DNA of 51,840 nucleotides from NCBI GenBank assembly GCA_035527835.1, contig DATKZS010000044.1, forward strand, positions 1 through 51,840. Direction: 5' to 3'. Each line of letters begins with the position of its first letter. Position 1 is the first letter of the stretch. The position numbers and the translations under genes were made by a program. Origin of the DNA: DATKZS01 sp035527835 [NCBI: bacterium] (GTDB lineage Bacteria > RBG-13-61-14). The notes under the pieces are model-generated. The model was given only the letters and a program-made list of their open reading frames with translations, was not told where the DNA came from and did no database searches. Below, piece by piece: positions 35,115-44,544 of this stretch.

Positions 35115-36035
35115 CTAGTCCTTGCCCGCGATCACGGCCTTGATCCCGGCCGCGGTAAATACCTGTTTGATGCTTTCCATGGCCTCCGCGGATGGCGGCT
35201 TGAGGTCGGGGACCGAATATTTTTTCCCGAGGTGGCGGTACTTGGGCTCGGCCATGCGGTGATAGGGGAGCAGGTCAATCAGTTGGAGGTGTTCAAGGGT
35301 GCGGGCGAACTCGGCCATGGCCGAGATGTTGGCCGGATCGTCGGTATAGCCCGGGACCACCGGCACGCGGATGAGCATGGCGGTCCCGGAATCGTCAATC
35401 TCGCGGATGTGGGCAAGGATCGGGGAGAGCTCCACCCCGATCACCGCCCGGTGCCGCTCCGGGTCCATGATCTTGAGGTCCACCAGAGCGAGGTCCGTGT
35501 GTTCGAGCACGGCCTTGAGCCTCTCTCCTCCCACCACCCCACTGGTGTCGAGCGCGGTGTGGATGCCCTCGGCCTTGAGACGCTTGAAGAACCCGGCCAG
35601 GAACTCGGCCCAGATCATGGCCTCGCCGCCTGACGCCGTGACGCCGCCGCCGGAGGTCTCGTAATACACGCGGTCGCGCAGCACCTGGGCCGCGAGCCTC
35701 TCCACGCTGTACCATTCGCCCATCTTGCGCCGCGCCGTGGCCGGGCAGGCCTCCACGCACTTGAAACAGCGCTCGCACTCCTCGAAGCGCGGTCCGCCGG
35801 GAACCGGCGCGCCGTGGCCGCACACCTTCACGCACTCCTTGCACCCGATGCACTTTTCCGCGTAGAAAATCAGCTCCTCTTTCGCTGCCAGCCCTTCCGG
35901 GTTATGGCACCACGGGCAGGCCAGAGGGCAGCCCTTGAAAAAGACGGTCGTCCTGATCCCGGGCCCGTCCTCCGTGGAAAAGCCCTGGATGTTCGTCACC
36001 AGGGCGCGAAGCGGTTCAGTTTGCGGCGTCGTCAT
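35115..36035 (-). CDS. Glycyl-radical enzyme activating protein (radical SAM)
   Basis: A 306-aa PflA-family activase. It would use a 4Fe-4S cluster and S-adenosylmethionine to place a radical on a conserved Gly of a partner enzyme. The radical SAM motif is C36-x3-C40-x2-C43 (GCPLACPWCHN). Two further ferredoxin-like clusters are indicated by CIGCKECVKVC and CERCFKCVEAC, as in activases of glycerol dehydratase, HPAD and benzylsuccinate-synthase type rather than PflA itself. The motif SGGGVTASGGEA is typical. No glycyl-radical enzyme is encoded in the window. It is flanked on both sides by hairpins of the same family, as if bracketed. Confidence 0.92.
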   Translation of the reverse strand: MTTPQTEPLRALVTNIQGFSTEDGPGIRTTVFFKGCPLACPWCHNPEGLAAKEELIFYAEKCIGCKECVKVCGHGAPVPGGPRFEECERCFKCVEACPATARRKMGEWYSVERLAAQVLRDRVYYETSGGGVTASGGEAMIWAEFLAGFFKRLKAEGIHTALDTSGVVGGERLKAVLEHTDLALVDLKIMDPERHRAVIGVELSPILAHIREIDDSGTAMLIRVPVVPGYTDDPANISAMAEFARTLEHLQLIDLLPYHRMAEPKYRHLGKKYSVPDLKPPSAEAMESIKQVFTAAGIKAVIAGKD

Positions 36036-36049
36036 TGGTCCTCGGTTTT

Positions 36050-36149
36050 AAGAGAAGAATTATTAACAAGGATATACAGGATGTTCAGGATAAAAAAGAC
36101 CGGAAATTATCCTGGTAATCCTGTACATCCCTGTTGAAATTCTTTTCTT
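36050..36149. repeat. Tandem-word hairpin, AACAAGGAT family, copy 2
   Basis: The left arm 36050-36092 and right arm 36107-36149 pair along about 43 bp, with outer AAGA and TCTT ends and the inner CAGGATAA. The right arm abuts the stop codon of the cyclic-nucleotide-binding gene at 36150. Confidence 0.8.
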
Positions 36150-37457
36150 CTATGCCCGGAGCAGGGCATCCACCGTGCTTTTGAGGCGCTGCTCGATCAC
36201 CGACGACAATTCCTCCAGCATCGGCGAGTGGATGGCCAGAAGCTCCATGAACACCGGACGCCCCAGCCGGAACAGCACGCACCGGCTCGACGTCACCACG
36301 TCCGCGGTGTTGAGCTTGCTCTGGATCAGCGAGATCTCGCCGCAGTATTCGCCGGGTCCCAAGGTGGCGAGCTTGACCGGTCCCTTGTCCTCGTGCTGGG
36401 TCGTGACCTCGGCCTCCCCCGAGAAGATCACCCACAGGTACTGCCCCTCCTCGCCCTCCTGGATCAACTGCGTGCCCGGCTCCGCCGCCACCATGTCGAA
36501 CTTCTCCGCCAGCACCAACCGCTCCGCGTCCTCCAGGCTCGCGAACAGGCCCATGGTCTTGAAAAGCTGGTCCAGGGCGCGCTTCTTGAAAAAGTCGTAC
36601 ATCACCGACCGGATGTTCGGGTACTCTCTCATCAACTGTTCCAGGTCCTTCCTGCTGATCCGGAGCAGCACCGTCTCCGCCGCCGTCTCGCACGAGGCCG
36701 ACCGCACCGAGTCCAGAAAAAACGCCATCTCCCCGAAAAACGCGCCATCCTTGAGGTGCGCCAGCGTGATCTTCTTGTCCGACTTCGGGTGCGTGCGGAA
36801 CACCCGCACGTCCCCCTGCGACACGATGAAGAACGCGTCGCCCTTGGTCCCCTCCTTGATCACCATCGTGCCCTTGGGGATCGTCCCCACCTGGAACTTG
36901 GACACCACCTGCGTGAATTCCTCCTCCCCCAGCTTGCCGAACAGCGGCGTCTCCGGGAAGCGCCAGTCGGCGCCCTTGTCCTTGGCCCGCGCCTTCTCCC
37001 GGTGCTTGGCCTCCTCGATCTCGTCCTTGAGGCTCTTCCCTTCTTCGGCCGGCGCGGCCGGCATCACGGCTTCCAGTCCCGGCTCCGCGTCGGGCGGCGC
37101 CGCCTCGGGCTGGGGAGCGGCGGGCGCCCTGCCCCGCGCGCGGTTCAACTGTTCCAGCTTCTCCGCGATCTCCGGCCGCACCGGGTCGAGCTGCTGCATC
37201 AGCTTGTACACCGACACGGCCTGGATCAGGAACCCGCCCTTGCTATAGGCCTCGGCCACGTCGCCATAGGTCCGAAAGGCGTCGTCCACCCTTTTCAGCT
37301 TGACCAGGATGTCGCCCTGCTTCATCTTCTGACGGAGGTCCTTGGGCTGAGCCTTGACCAGGACCTCGTATTTTTCCAGGGCCTTGTCCCACTCGCCCTT
37401 CTTCAGGGCGCGCGCGGCCTGGTCCTTCACCTTCCGGAGATCAACTTTTTCCGCCAT
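36150..37457 (-). CDS. TPR protein with two cyclic-nucleotide-binding domains
   Basis: A 435-aa soluble protein. Residues 1-105 form TPR-like helices (ALKKGEWDKALEKYEVLVKAQP). A Pro/Ala-rich linker follows, then two CNB domains at about 170-290 and 303-420. CNB1 has a phosphate-binding cassette close to consensus (FGEMAFFLDSVRSAS, with R252). In CNB2 the cassette reads CGEISLIQSKLNTAD, where the Arg that binds the cyclic phosphate is replaced, so it may not bind ligand. There is no effector domain (no HTH, kinase or channel), so it is probably a signalling adaptor. Start 37457 has GAGGGGAG before it and is 2 bp after the stop of the symporter gene. Confidence 0.87.
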   Translation of the reverse strand: MAEKVDLRKVKDQAARALKKGEWDKALEKYEVLVKAQPKDLRQKMKQGDILVKLKRVDDAFRTYGDVAEAYSKGGFLIQAVSVYKLMQQLDPVRPEIAEKLEQLNRARGRAPAAPQPEAAPPDAEPGLEAVMPAAPAEEGKSLKDEIEEAKHREKARAKDKGADWRFPETPLFGKLGEEEFTQVVSKFQVGTIPKGTMVIKEGTKGDAFFIVSQGDVRVFRTHPKSDKKITLAHLKDGAFFGEMAFFLDSVRSASCETAAETVLLRISRKDLEQLMREYPNIRSVMYDFFKKRALDQLFKTMGLFASLEDAERLVLAEKFDMVAAEPGTQLIQEGEEGQYLWVIFSGEAEVTTQHEDKGPVKLATLGPGEYCGEISLIQSKLNTADVVTSSRCVLFRLGRPVFMELLAIHSPMLEELSSVIEQRLKSTVDALLRA

Positions 37458-37459
37458 GG

Positions 37460-38926
37460 TCAAGAGCTCCCCTCTTTAGCCGATGATTGGGCCGCCAGGG
37501 CCCGGTCGAATTCGGGAATGCGGGCGCGATACCCCTTGAGCTCATTCCATACCACCCCGGAAAGCAGGATCAGGGCGATCAGGTTGGGGATGGCCATGCC
37601 GCCGTTCATCACGTCGCACAGGTTCCAGACCAGGTCTATCTTGATGGTCGCGCCCACCACCAGGAAGACGCAAAACACGTAGCGGTAAGGCTTGATGGCC
37701 TTTAAGCCGAACAGGTAGCCCACGCACCGGTCGCCGTAATAAGACCACGAGATGGCGGTCGAGTACGCGAACAGGATCACGCCGATGGTGACGATGACGC
37801 GGCCGAGCCGGGCCTGCGCCGCGATATTGTGCAGGTCCGCGAGACCGGCCTGGAAAGCGAACGCCGTCAGGTCCGCGCCCCCGATGCCGCTCGTCTCCGT
37901 CCACGCCCCCGTCACCACGATCACCAGGCCCGTGATCGAGCAGATGATGATCGTGTCAATGAACGGCTCCAACAGCGCCACGTACCCCTCCCGCACCGGG
38001 TACTGGGTCTTGGCCGTGGCGTGCGCGATCGGCGCGCTGCCCTGACCCGACTCATTCGAGAACAGCCCGCGCCGCACCCCCATCTGCATCGTGTACAGAA
38101 AGAACGAGCCCGTGAACCCGCCCGCCGCCGCCGTGCCCGTAAAGGCGTCGTGCACGATCAGATACACGGCCTGTGGCAGCTCCGTGACGTTCATCAGCAG
38201 GATGATGATACCCGCGCCCACGTAAAAAATGGCCATCAACGGCACCAGCCGGCTCGCCACCTCGCCGATCCGGTGGATGCCGCCGATGATCACGACCCCC
38301 ACCATCACCGCCACCAGAATGCCGACCCCCATCTGACCCAGATCAATGCCCGTGCCCGCGATGGGGTGCGACAGCCCGGGCACGAGCGACATGAACGCCC
38401 GCGTCAGCTCGCCCGCCTGCGCCATGCACCCCGCCCCGAACGACGCGAGGGCCGCGAGAGCCGCAAACGCCACCGCCAGCCACTTCCATTTCGGCCCCAG
38501 CCCGTGCTCGATGAAGTACATGGGACCGCCCGACACGCTGCCGTCCGGGTTGATCTCCCGGTACTTCAGAGCCAGCGTGCACGACGTGAACTTGGTGGCC
38601 ATGCCCACCGCCGCCGTCACCCACATCCAGAACAGCGCGCCCGGCCCGCCCAGCCGGATGGCGATCGCCACCCCCGCGATGTTCCCCACCCCCACCGTCG
38701 CCGCCAGCGCCGTGGAAAGAGCCTGGAAATGCGACAGGTCGCCCTGATCTTCCTTCTGGTCGTAAAGACCGCGCGTCAGCCTGATCCCGTGCCGCAGCCC
38801 GAAAATCTGGATGCCCCGCATCCGGAAACTCAGATAGATGCCCGTGCCCACCAGCAGGAACACCAGCAACTTTCCCCATAAAAAATTGTCAGCGCTTTCA
38901 ACCAAAGCGTTCAACGATTCCATCAT
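37460..38926 (-). CDS. AGCS-family sodium:alanine/glycine symporter
   Basis: A 488-aa inner-membrane transporter with about ten or eleven helices. It carries family hallmarks: an N-terminal helix with FLLVGTGIYLSFRMRGIQ, the conserved LSTALAATVGVGNIAGVA, SGGPMYFIEHGLG, GLFSNESGQGSAPIAHA, and TAISWSYYGDR. The family imports alanine or glycine with Na+. The in-frame codons upstream of 38926 have no ribosome site, and the ATG pair at 38926/38923 is preferred. Its tight coupling to the cNMP-binding adaptor downstream suggests the adaptor could modulate transport. Confidence 0.94.
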   Translation of the reverse strand: MMESLNALVESADNFLWGKLLVFLLVGTGIYLSFRMRGIQIFGLRHGIRLTRGLYDQKEDQGDLSHFQALSTALAATVGVGNIAGVAIAIRLGGPGALFWMWVTAAVGMATKFTSCTLALKYREINPDGSVSGGPMYFIEHGLGPKWKWLAVAFAALAALASFGAGCMAQAGELTRAFMSLVPGLSHPIAGTGIDLGQMGVGILVAVMVGVVIIGGIHRIGEVASRLVPLMAIFYVGAGIIILLMNVTELPQAVYLIVHDAFTGTAAAGGFTGSFFLYTMQMGVRRGLFSNESGQGSAPIAHATAKTQYPVREGYVALLEPFIDTIIICSITGLVIVVTGAWTETSGIGGADLTAFAFQAGLADLHNIAAQARLGRVIVTIGVILFAYSTAISWSYYGDRCVGYLFGLKAIKPYRYVFCVFLVVGATIKIDLVWNLCDVMNGGMAIPNLIALILLSGVVWNELKGYRARIPEFDRALAAQSSAKEGSS

Positions 38927-38980
38927 GACAAGCCAATCTCTTTCGGTGCCCACACGGTTTGGGCCGCCGCTCAATCAACT

Positions 38981-41900
38981 TTACATAGTATCATCGCCCG
39001 CGAGGCGGTTCAATAAGCTGCGGATCGCCGGGAACAGGTCCTTGGGCTCCTTGGCCGCGAACCGCTGGAAAATGCGCCGGTCCGGAGTGATCCGCCACGT
39101 CTTCGGCTCCTTGATCGCCAGCGCGATCACGCCGTCCACCTGCGCCTTGGTGTCATCCGCCAACGCCACCGCCAGCTCCGTCCCCGTATAGGCCAGCTCG
39201 AGCGCCCGGATGGCAACCAGCGCCGCCTTGATCTTCGTGATCTCGATCAGCGACTGCGCCGGCTCCGGCAGCGCCCCGTAGCGGTCAATCAGCTCCTCTT
39301 TCAGGTCCGCAATCTCCCGGTCATCCCTGGCCTTGCCCAGGCGCTTGTACCAGGCCAGCCGCTGGTTCTGGTCCGGCATGTACTCGTCCGGCAAATACGC
39401 CGGCACCGGCAGCTTGATCTCCGGCTCGATCGGGGCCTCCACCGCCTCGCCCCGCTGCCGCTGGATCTCCTCCTCCAGCATCTGCATGTACAGCTCCAGC
39501 CCGATCTTGTAAATATGGCCCGACTGCTCCGCGCCCAAGAGGTTGCCCGCGCCCCGGATCTCCAGGTCGTGAGCCGCCACCCGGAAGCCCGAGCCCAGCT
39601 CCGTGAACTCCTTGAGCGCCCGGAGCCGCTGCGCCGCTTCCTTGGTCAATATCCCCTTGGCCGGCACTATGAGGAAGCAGTAGCCGCGCTCCTTGCTCCG
39701 CCCGATCCGGCCGCGCAACTGGTAGAGCTGCGCCAGCCCGAACTGGTCCGCCCGGTCTATCAGCATCGTGTTCACCGTCGGGATGTCCAGGCCCGACTCG
39801 ATGATCGCCGTGCACACCAGCACGTCAAAGCGCCGGCCCACGAAATCGTGCATCACCTTGGCCAACGCCTTCTCGTCCATCTGCCCGTGCGCCACCGCCA
39901 CCCGCGCGGACGGCGTGAGCCGCATCACCTTGTTCGCCGCGGCCTCGATCGTCTGCACCCGGTTGTGAACGTAAAACACCTGGCCCTGACGCCGAAGCTC
40001 ACGCTCGATCGCCTCCCGGATGATGCGGTCGTCCGCCCGCACCAGCTCCGTGTGCACCGCCAGCCGGTCCGGCGGAGGGGTGTCAATGATGGAAAGGTCG
40101 CGAAGACCAGCCAGCGCCATGTGCAGCGTGCGGGGAATCGGCGTCGCCGTCAGCGTCAGCGTGTCCACCGTGGCCTTCAGCTCCCGGAGCCGCTCCTTGT
40201 GACGCACCCCGAACCGGTGCTCCTCGTCAATCACCAACAGACCCAGGTCCCTGAATTTAACGTCCTTGGAAAGCAGACGGTGCGTCCCGATCACGATGTC
40301 AATCGTGCCCGCCGCGAGACCCGCCACCACCGCCTTCTGCTCCTTTACCGACTCGAACCGCGAGATCGTCCGCACCAGAAGCGGATACTTCGCGAGCCGC
40401 TTCGTGAACGTCTCGTAATGCTGCTGCGCCAGGATCGTCGTCGGCACCAGCACCGCCACCTGCCCGCCCGCCATCCCCGCCAGAAACGCCGCCCGCAGCG
40501 CCACCTCCGTCTTGCCGTAACCCACGTCCCCGCACACCACCCGGTCCATGGGCTTCTCCTCTCCCATGTCGTCCAGCACTTCCCCGATCGCCCGGAGCTG
40601 GTCCGGCGTCTCCTCGTAATCGAACGTCTCCTCGAACTCCCGGAAAACATGGTCCGGCGCCGGGAACGCGACCCCCGGGTGCGACTGCCGCTCGGCGTGG
40701 ATGCGGACCAGGTACTCCGCGAACTCCCGGACCGCCCGCTTCACCCGCTTCTTGACCCGCTCCCAGGTGTTGCCGCCCAGCGTGTCCAGCGCCGGCGGGA
40801 CCTCGGTCGGACCGCTGTACTTCGAAATCTGGTTGATGCGGTGCACCGGCACGTAAAGCATCGAGCCTTGCGCGTACGCGATCCGCGCGCTGTCCACCCG
40901 GATCTTCGGACGCTCGCGCAGGTTCACGAAGTCCCATTCCCCGACCCACTGCACCGAAAGCGACGTGAGCCCCCGGTAGATGCCCACTCCATGCTCCACG
41001 TGCACCACGAAGTCGCCCTCTCCCAGGTCCGACAGGTCGGAAATAAATTGCGTGAGCGCCCGAGGCTTCTTGCCCGGCCGGATCTTCTCCCCGAAAATCT
41101 CCGCTTCCGGCACCACCGCCAGCTTGCCCGCCACGTCCGCGAACCCGCGCTGCAGGCCCCCCACCGCGATCAGCGCGCCGCCCCCGGAAACCAGCGCGCC
41201 CGCCGCGTCGCCCGCGAGCGGCAAATCAATGCCGTGCCCGGAGAGCAGCTCTTTCATCCGGTCGGCCTTGCCCGGCATCGGGCTCACGATCAACGCGCGC
41301 ACTCCCATGTCCGCAAAGTCCCGGAGCGCGGAAATGAACGGGCCGATCGGCTCCGTGAGCTCCGGCCGCGCCCGGAACGGCGCCAGGTCCGAGCTCACGC
41401 CGGCAACGGGTCCGGCATCTGCGGCCGGCGGCGCGGGCGCCCGATAATTTTCCGCGCCGCTCTCCGGATGGCCGGCGTCCATGACCGGCCCCGCCGCCGG
41501 CTCCGGCCCCGCCGCCACCGCCGCGCACTCGGCCAGGCCCCGCTCGACCTCCGGCCCGTTCAGAAAATGCCGGGACGGCGGCAGCGCGAACAGGCCGCGG
41601 GCCAGCTCGTCGCGCCACTGCTCGTCAAGCAGCTCCAGGCGCCGCCGGAAGGCCTGGTCGCACAGGAACGGCTCGTGATACACGACCACCCAGGAAGGGT
41701 CGAGGAAATCGAAGGCGCACGATCGGCCGGGAAAGAACGCGGGCAGCATCGCCTCGATGCCCGGGAAGTGGTCCTGACGGGAGAGGCGCGAGACCACGTC
41801 GCCGAAGTCCTTGATCACGTCGGTCCCGGACCCGTCCGTCAGCCGCCCCTCCTTGAGCTCCATCATCTGCTCGTTGAGCACGGCCACGGCGCGGGCCGCG

Positions 41901-42595
41901 GACTCGTCCGTCAGGATCACCTCCTTGAGCGGCGGGATGAGAACGCGCTCGATCGGGCCCGTGGACTTCTGGGTCTCCGGGTCGAACGCCCGGAGCGACT
42001 CGACCTCGTCGCCGAACAGCTCGATCCGCGCCGGCAATTCCGCCCCCGGCGCGAACACGTCAATAATGCCGCCGCGCACGGAAAAATCTCCCGGCTCCAT
42101 TACCGACGACACCGCGGTGTAGCCGGAACGGATCAGCGCTTCCAGGAACCTCTCGCGCATGAGCCGGCTCCCCGGCCGAAGCTCGTGCAGATGGTCGCTG
42201 AAGATCTCGGGCGGCGCCGTCACCAGGAGCGCGGAATCCAGCGACGCCGCGATCATTGCCGGCCGTTCCGGGGTGGAGGCAATCATGGCGGCCAGCGCCG
42301 CCGTCCGTTGCCCGCCCGCCTGTCCCGGCATCGTCCGTAACAGGTCCCGGCCCCCGAGGTGGCGGACCAGGGCCCGGGCATCCAGGGCCCGCGCGTAAAA
42401 CTCCATCTCCGCCGCCGCCCGCCCGGCCTCGCTCTCCTCCGCCTCCACGAAAAACACCGGGCGCCTAAGCTCCCGCACCATCAGCGCCGCCAGGAACGAC
42501 CCCGAGGACCCGGCCAGCGACATGACCCGGAGGCTCCGCTTCCCCTGCCGGAGCAGCTCGATCACCGGGTATAAGCTGCTGTCACTTAATTTCAT
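38981..42595 (-). CDS. mfd: Transcription-repair coupling factor Mfd
   Basis: A 1204-aa SF2 DNA translocase that removes stalled RNA polymerase and recruits UvrA. Domain order is complete: UvrB-like N-terminal domains (about 1-340), RNA-polymerase interaction/CarD-like domain (about 520-600, GDFVVHVEHGVGIYRG), helicase lobe 1 with GDVGYGKT (689-696) and DEEH (790-793), lobe 2 with QLRGRIGRS, and the TRCF C-terminal domain (LPDEYMPDQNQRLAWYKR). A Pro/Ala/Gly-rich insertion of roughly 45 residues (about 358-402) occurs in the linker before domain 3 and probably is disordered. Confidence 0.97.
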   Translation of the reverse strand: MKLSDSSLYPVIELLRQGKRSLRVMSLAGSSGSFLAALMVRELRRPVFFVEAEESEAGRAAAEMEFYARALDARALVRHLGGRDLLRTMPGQAGGQRTAALAAMIASTPERPAMIAASLDSALLVTAPPEIFSDHLHELRPGSRLMRERFLEALIRSGYTAVSSVMEPGDFSVRGGIIDVFAPGAELPARIELFGDEVESLRAFDPETQKSTGPIERVLIPPLKEVILTDESAARAVAVLNEQMMELKEGRLTDGSGTDVIKDFGDVVSRLSRQDHFPGIEAMLPAFFPGRSCAFDFLDPSWVVVYHEPFLCDQAFRRRLELLDEQWRDELARGLFALPPSRHFLNGPEVERGLAECAAVAAGPEPAAGPVMDAGHPESGAENYRAPAPPAADAGPVAGVSSDLAPFRARPELTEPIGPFISALRDFADMGVRALIVSPMPGKADRMKELLSGHGIDLPLAGDAAGALVSGGGALIAVGGLQRGFADVAGKLAVVPEAEIFGEKIRPGKKPRALTQFISDLSDLGEGDFVVHVEHGVGIYRGLTSLSVQWVGEWDFVNLRERPKIRVDSARIAYAQGSMLYVPVHRINQISKYSGPTEVPPALDTLGGNTWERVKKRVKRAVREFAEYLVRIHAERQSHPGVAFPAPDHVFREFEETFDYEETPDQLRAIGEVLDDMGEEKPMDRVVCGDVGYGKTEVALRAAFLAGMAGGQVAVLVPTTILAQQHYETFTKRLAKYPLLVRTISRFESVKEQKAVVAGLAAGTIDIVIGTHRLLSKDVKFRDLGLLVIDEEHRFGVRHKERLRELKATVDTLTLTATPIPRTLHMALAGLRDLSIIDTPPPDRLAVHTELVRADDRIIREAIERELRRQGQVFYVHNRVQTIEAAANKVMRLTPSARVAVAHGQMDEKALAKVMHDFVGRRFDVLVCTAIIESGLDIPTVNTMLIDRADQFGLAQLYQLRGRIGRSKERGYCFLIVPAKGILTKEAAQRLRALKEFTELGSGFRVAAHDLEIRGAGNLLGAEQSGHIYKIGLELYMQMLEEEIQRQRGEAVEAPIEPEIKLPVPAYLPDEYMPDQNQRLAWYKRLGKARDDREIADLKEELIDRYGALPEPAQSLIEITKIKAALVAIRALELAYTGTELAVALADDTKAQVDGVIALAIKEPKTWRITPDRRIFQRFAAKEPKDLFPAIRSLLNRLAGDDTM

Positions 42596-42604
42596 GAGAG
42601 TTGA

Positions 42605-42763
42605 TTAGAGGCGGTTTCATAACCCCGCCAAGAATTTTTTAACAAGGATATTCAGGATGTTCAGGATTAAGAAAACCAGAAATCATCCTGGAAATCCTGA
42701 ATATCCTTGTTAATAATCTTTTCATCTGAGATGGTTGTCCTGGTTATGAAACCAGTTCTAAGA
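42605..42763. mobile_element. Small palindromic element, AACAAGGAT family, complete copy 3
   Basis: A 159-bp near-palindrome. The outer ends TTAGAGGCGGTTTCATAACC and the complement of 42744-42763 match at 17 of 20 positions, including a perfect GGTTTCATAACC. Inside is the AACAAGGATATTCAGGATG hairpin shared with copies at 35035 and 36050. No coding capacity. It looks like a non-autonomous mobile or BIME-type element. Confidence 0.7.
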
Positions 42764-42818
42764 AATATAAAGACCATTTGTAATGCTGGGTAGCGACATC
42801 ATGGGTTCATGAAAAATT

Positions 42819-42908
42819 TTTTGACAGGATTAACGGGATTTACCGGATTGCCCGAATAAGTTGATTGATTGCTCTTTCATCCTGTAAATCCTGTTAATCC
42901 TGTCAAAA
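42819..42908. repeat. Tandem-word hairpin, GACAGGATTAAC family
   Basis: TTGACAGGAT, then GGGATTTACC and similar words (from 42821), pair with the words at 42877-42906 that end TCCTGTCAA. It is separated from the previous element by about 55 bp. A single arm recurs at 51621-51651, there too preceded by TTCATGAAAA. Confidence 0.82.
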
Positions 42909-42961
42909 GACATTTTCCGGAAGGATAAAGAAGATCTATCGCGGCCCCCGCTCCGGCCCCC

Positions 42962-43014
42962 AGGCCTCAAGCCTCACGCCCCAAGCCTCACGCCTCAAGC
43001 CCCATGCCCCCACG
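42962..43014. repeat. CCTCAAGCCTCACGCC word array (single arm)
   Basis: Five or so degenerate 8-10 nt words of type CCTCAAGC/CTCACGCC in tandem, directly before the stop codon of the minus-strand gene at 43022. No pairing arm is nearby. Confidence 0.6.
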
Positions 43015-43021
43015 CCCCTCC

Positions 43022-44536
43022 TCACGACAGGAACTGGGCCAGGATGCGCTCGCCCTCCTCCGCGCCGAAGGGCATGTCATGGAGCTCGGCGCGGTTGTTG
43101 ATGTTGGCCAGCGTGGTTTCGAGGAACATCTTGAAGCCGTGGATCTCCCGCTTGAACTCGGCCCGCTTCTCCGCGACCTCCAGGTCCGCCATCTGGAAGA
43201 CGTCCACCTTCTCGAAAAACTTCTGGAAGTGCTCGCGGTCATAGGCCCGCACGAACTGGAAGCTGATGTTCTGATAGTAAAAGATGAAGTTGCGCAGCGT
43301 CTTCACCGACTCCATCATCGGGATGGTCTCGTTCTTGAGCTCGCCGTCCTCCATCACCCGCTCCGTGTTCTCGATGACCTTGTGGAACAGCCAGATGTCG
43401 CGCCGGAGCTTCAGCGACTCCTCCAAACGCGAGATGAAGTCCGGGAACACGTCCTTGCCGGAAAGCTCCGGGTCCACGATCAGCCCCATCTGGATGATGC
43501 CCTGCTGGAAAATGTTGGTGAGCAGGCCGCGCGACCGGATCACCCCGATCCGGAACGGATTGAGCTCCGTGACCTGCGCCGCGTCCTTGAGCTCCAGCTC
43601 GAACATCTTCCGGATCTCCACCGTGATCTGGTACGCCAGCGCGTCCATGTTTTCCAATAGCGCCGTCCGCGTCTCCCGCGGCAGGTATTCCCGCTTCTTG
43701 ATCACCGGCGGGAGCTCGCGCTCCAACAGGTCCACCAGCATTCGGCACTCCGAATGCACCAGCGCGAAAATCAGCAGGCAGTCCTTGAGCCGCTCGATGT
43801 CCTTGGCCTTTACGTCTACGAAGGAAAGGTAGCGCAGCAGCTTGAACATGAGCAGGAAAATCACCGACAGGTGTTTCCGGAGCACCGGGTCGCCGATGGC
43901 GCGGGCCAGCCGCGTGAAGCGCGGGCTCTTGATCACGTCGTAGTGCGGCGCGAACCCCGCCGCCTTGAACGGGTTGAAGAACCGGTTTCCCGCGATCTCC
44001 CGCCCGATCAACTGCTCGATGTTATAGAAGATGGCGTAGGAGTTCTTGGGCTGGACCAGCACGGCCTGCAAAATTTCCTGGAAATTGATGAACGCCCCGC
44101 ACAGAACGTAAAGCGATTCCTCCGGCGTCCGCTGCAACAGCGCCCGCTCGATGTGCCGCGCCCGATGGAAGTCCGAGAGCAGACGCCCCTCGATGTAGCT
44201 CTGGAAGTGCAGCGCCTTGTTCTCTTCCTCCGTGAGCAGCCCCTGCGTCAGCTTCACCACCCGCGCCACCGCGTTCCGGATGATGCGCAGCTCCCGCGAA
44301 AAATCGCGGTTCACCACGCCCTCCCGCTGGCTGATCGGCTGGTTCGCCAGGTTGAAAAAACGGTCCAGGCCCTTTAAAAACACCTCCAGCTCGAAGAGCT
44401 TCTCCTGCTTGCGCACAACCGTGAGCGAGTAGAACCACCGGTTGCGCTCGCGGATCAGCTCCTCCCGCCCCGGCTCGCTTTTATCGCCGGCGCCGCGGGC
44501 CGGAAGGGACGTGACTTTATCTTTCGGAATACTCAT
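43022..44536 (-). CDS. Unrecognised 504-aa helical protein
   Basis: I do not recognise this family. The protein is cytoplasmic by composition (no signal peptide, no membrane segment) and looks almost wholly alpha-helical, with many charged and aromatic residues, e.g. RERNRWFYSLTVVRKQEKLFELE near the start and repeated phrases such as NIEQLIGREIAGNRFFNPF and SVIFLLMFKLLRYLSFVDVKAKDIERL. No nucleotide-binding or metal motif is visible. Start 44536 is preferred because the in-frame extension to 44626 is translated tandem-word repeat. No Shine-Dalgarno sequence precedes 44536; the repeat hairpin ends 9 bp upstream. Codon use matches the neighbours. It lies between mfd and a GNAT-like gene. Confidence 0.85.
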   Translation of the reverse strand: MSIPKDKVTSLPARGAGDKSEPGREELIRERNRWFYSLTVVRKQEKLFELEVFLKGLDRFFNLANQPISQREGVVNRDFSRELRIIRNAVARVVKLTQGLLTEEENKALHFQSYIEGRLLSDFHRARHIERALLQRTPEESLYVLCGAFINFQEILQAVLVQPKNSYAIFYNIEQLIGREIAGNRFFNPFKAAGFAPHYDVIKSPRFTRLARAIGDPVLRKHLSVIFLLMFKLLRYLSFVDVKAKDIERLKDCLLIFALVHSECRMLVDLLERELPPVIKKREYLPRETRTALLENMDALAYQITVEIRKMFELELKDAAQVTELNPFRIGVIRSRGLLTNIFQQGIIQMGLIVDPELSGKDVFPDFISRLEESLKLRRDIWLFHKVIENTERVMEDGELKNETIPMMESVKTLRNFIFYYQNISFQFVRAYDREHFQKFFEKVDVFQMADLEVAEKRAEFKREIHGFKMFLETTLANINNRAELHDMPFGAEEGERILAQFLS

Positions 44537-44544
44537 AGCGGAAT

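Noticed and set aside
39515-42340. A 941-codon plus-strand frame opposite mfd
   Set aside because: Antisense shadow; mfd on the minus strand is complete.
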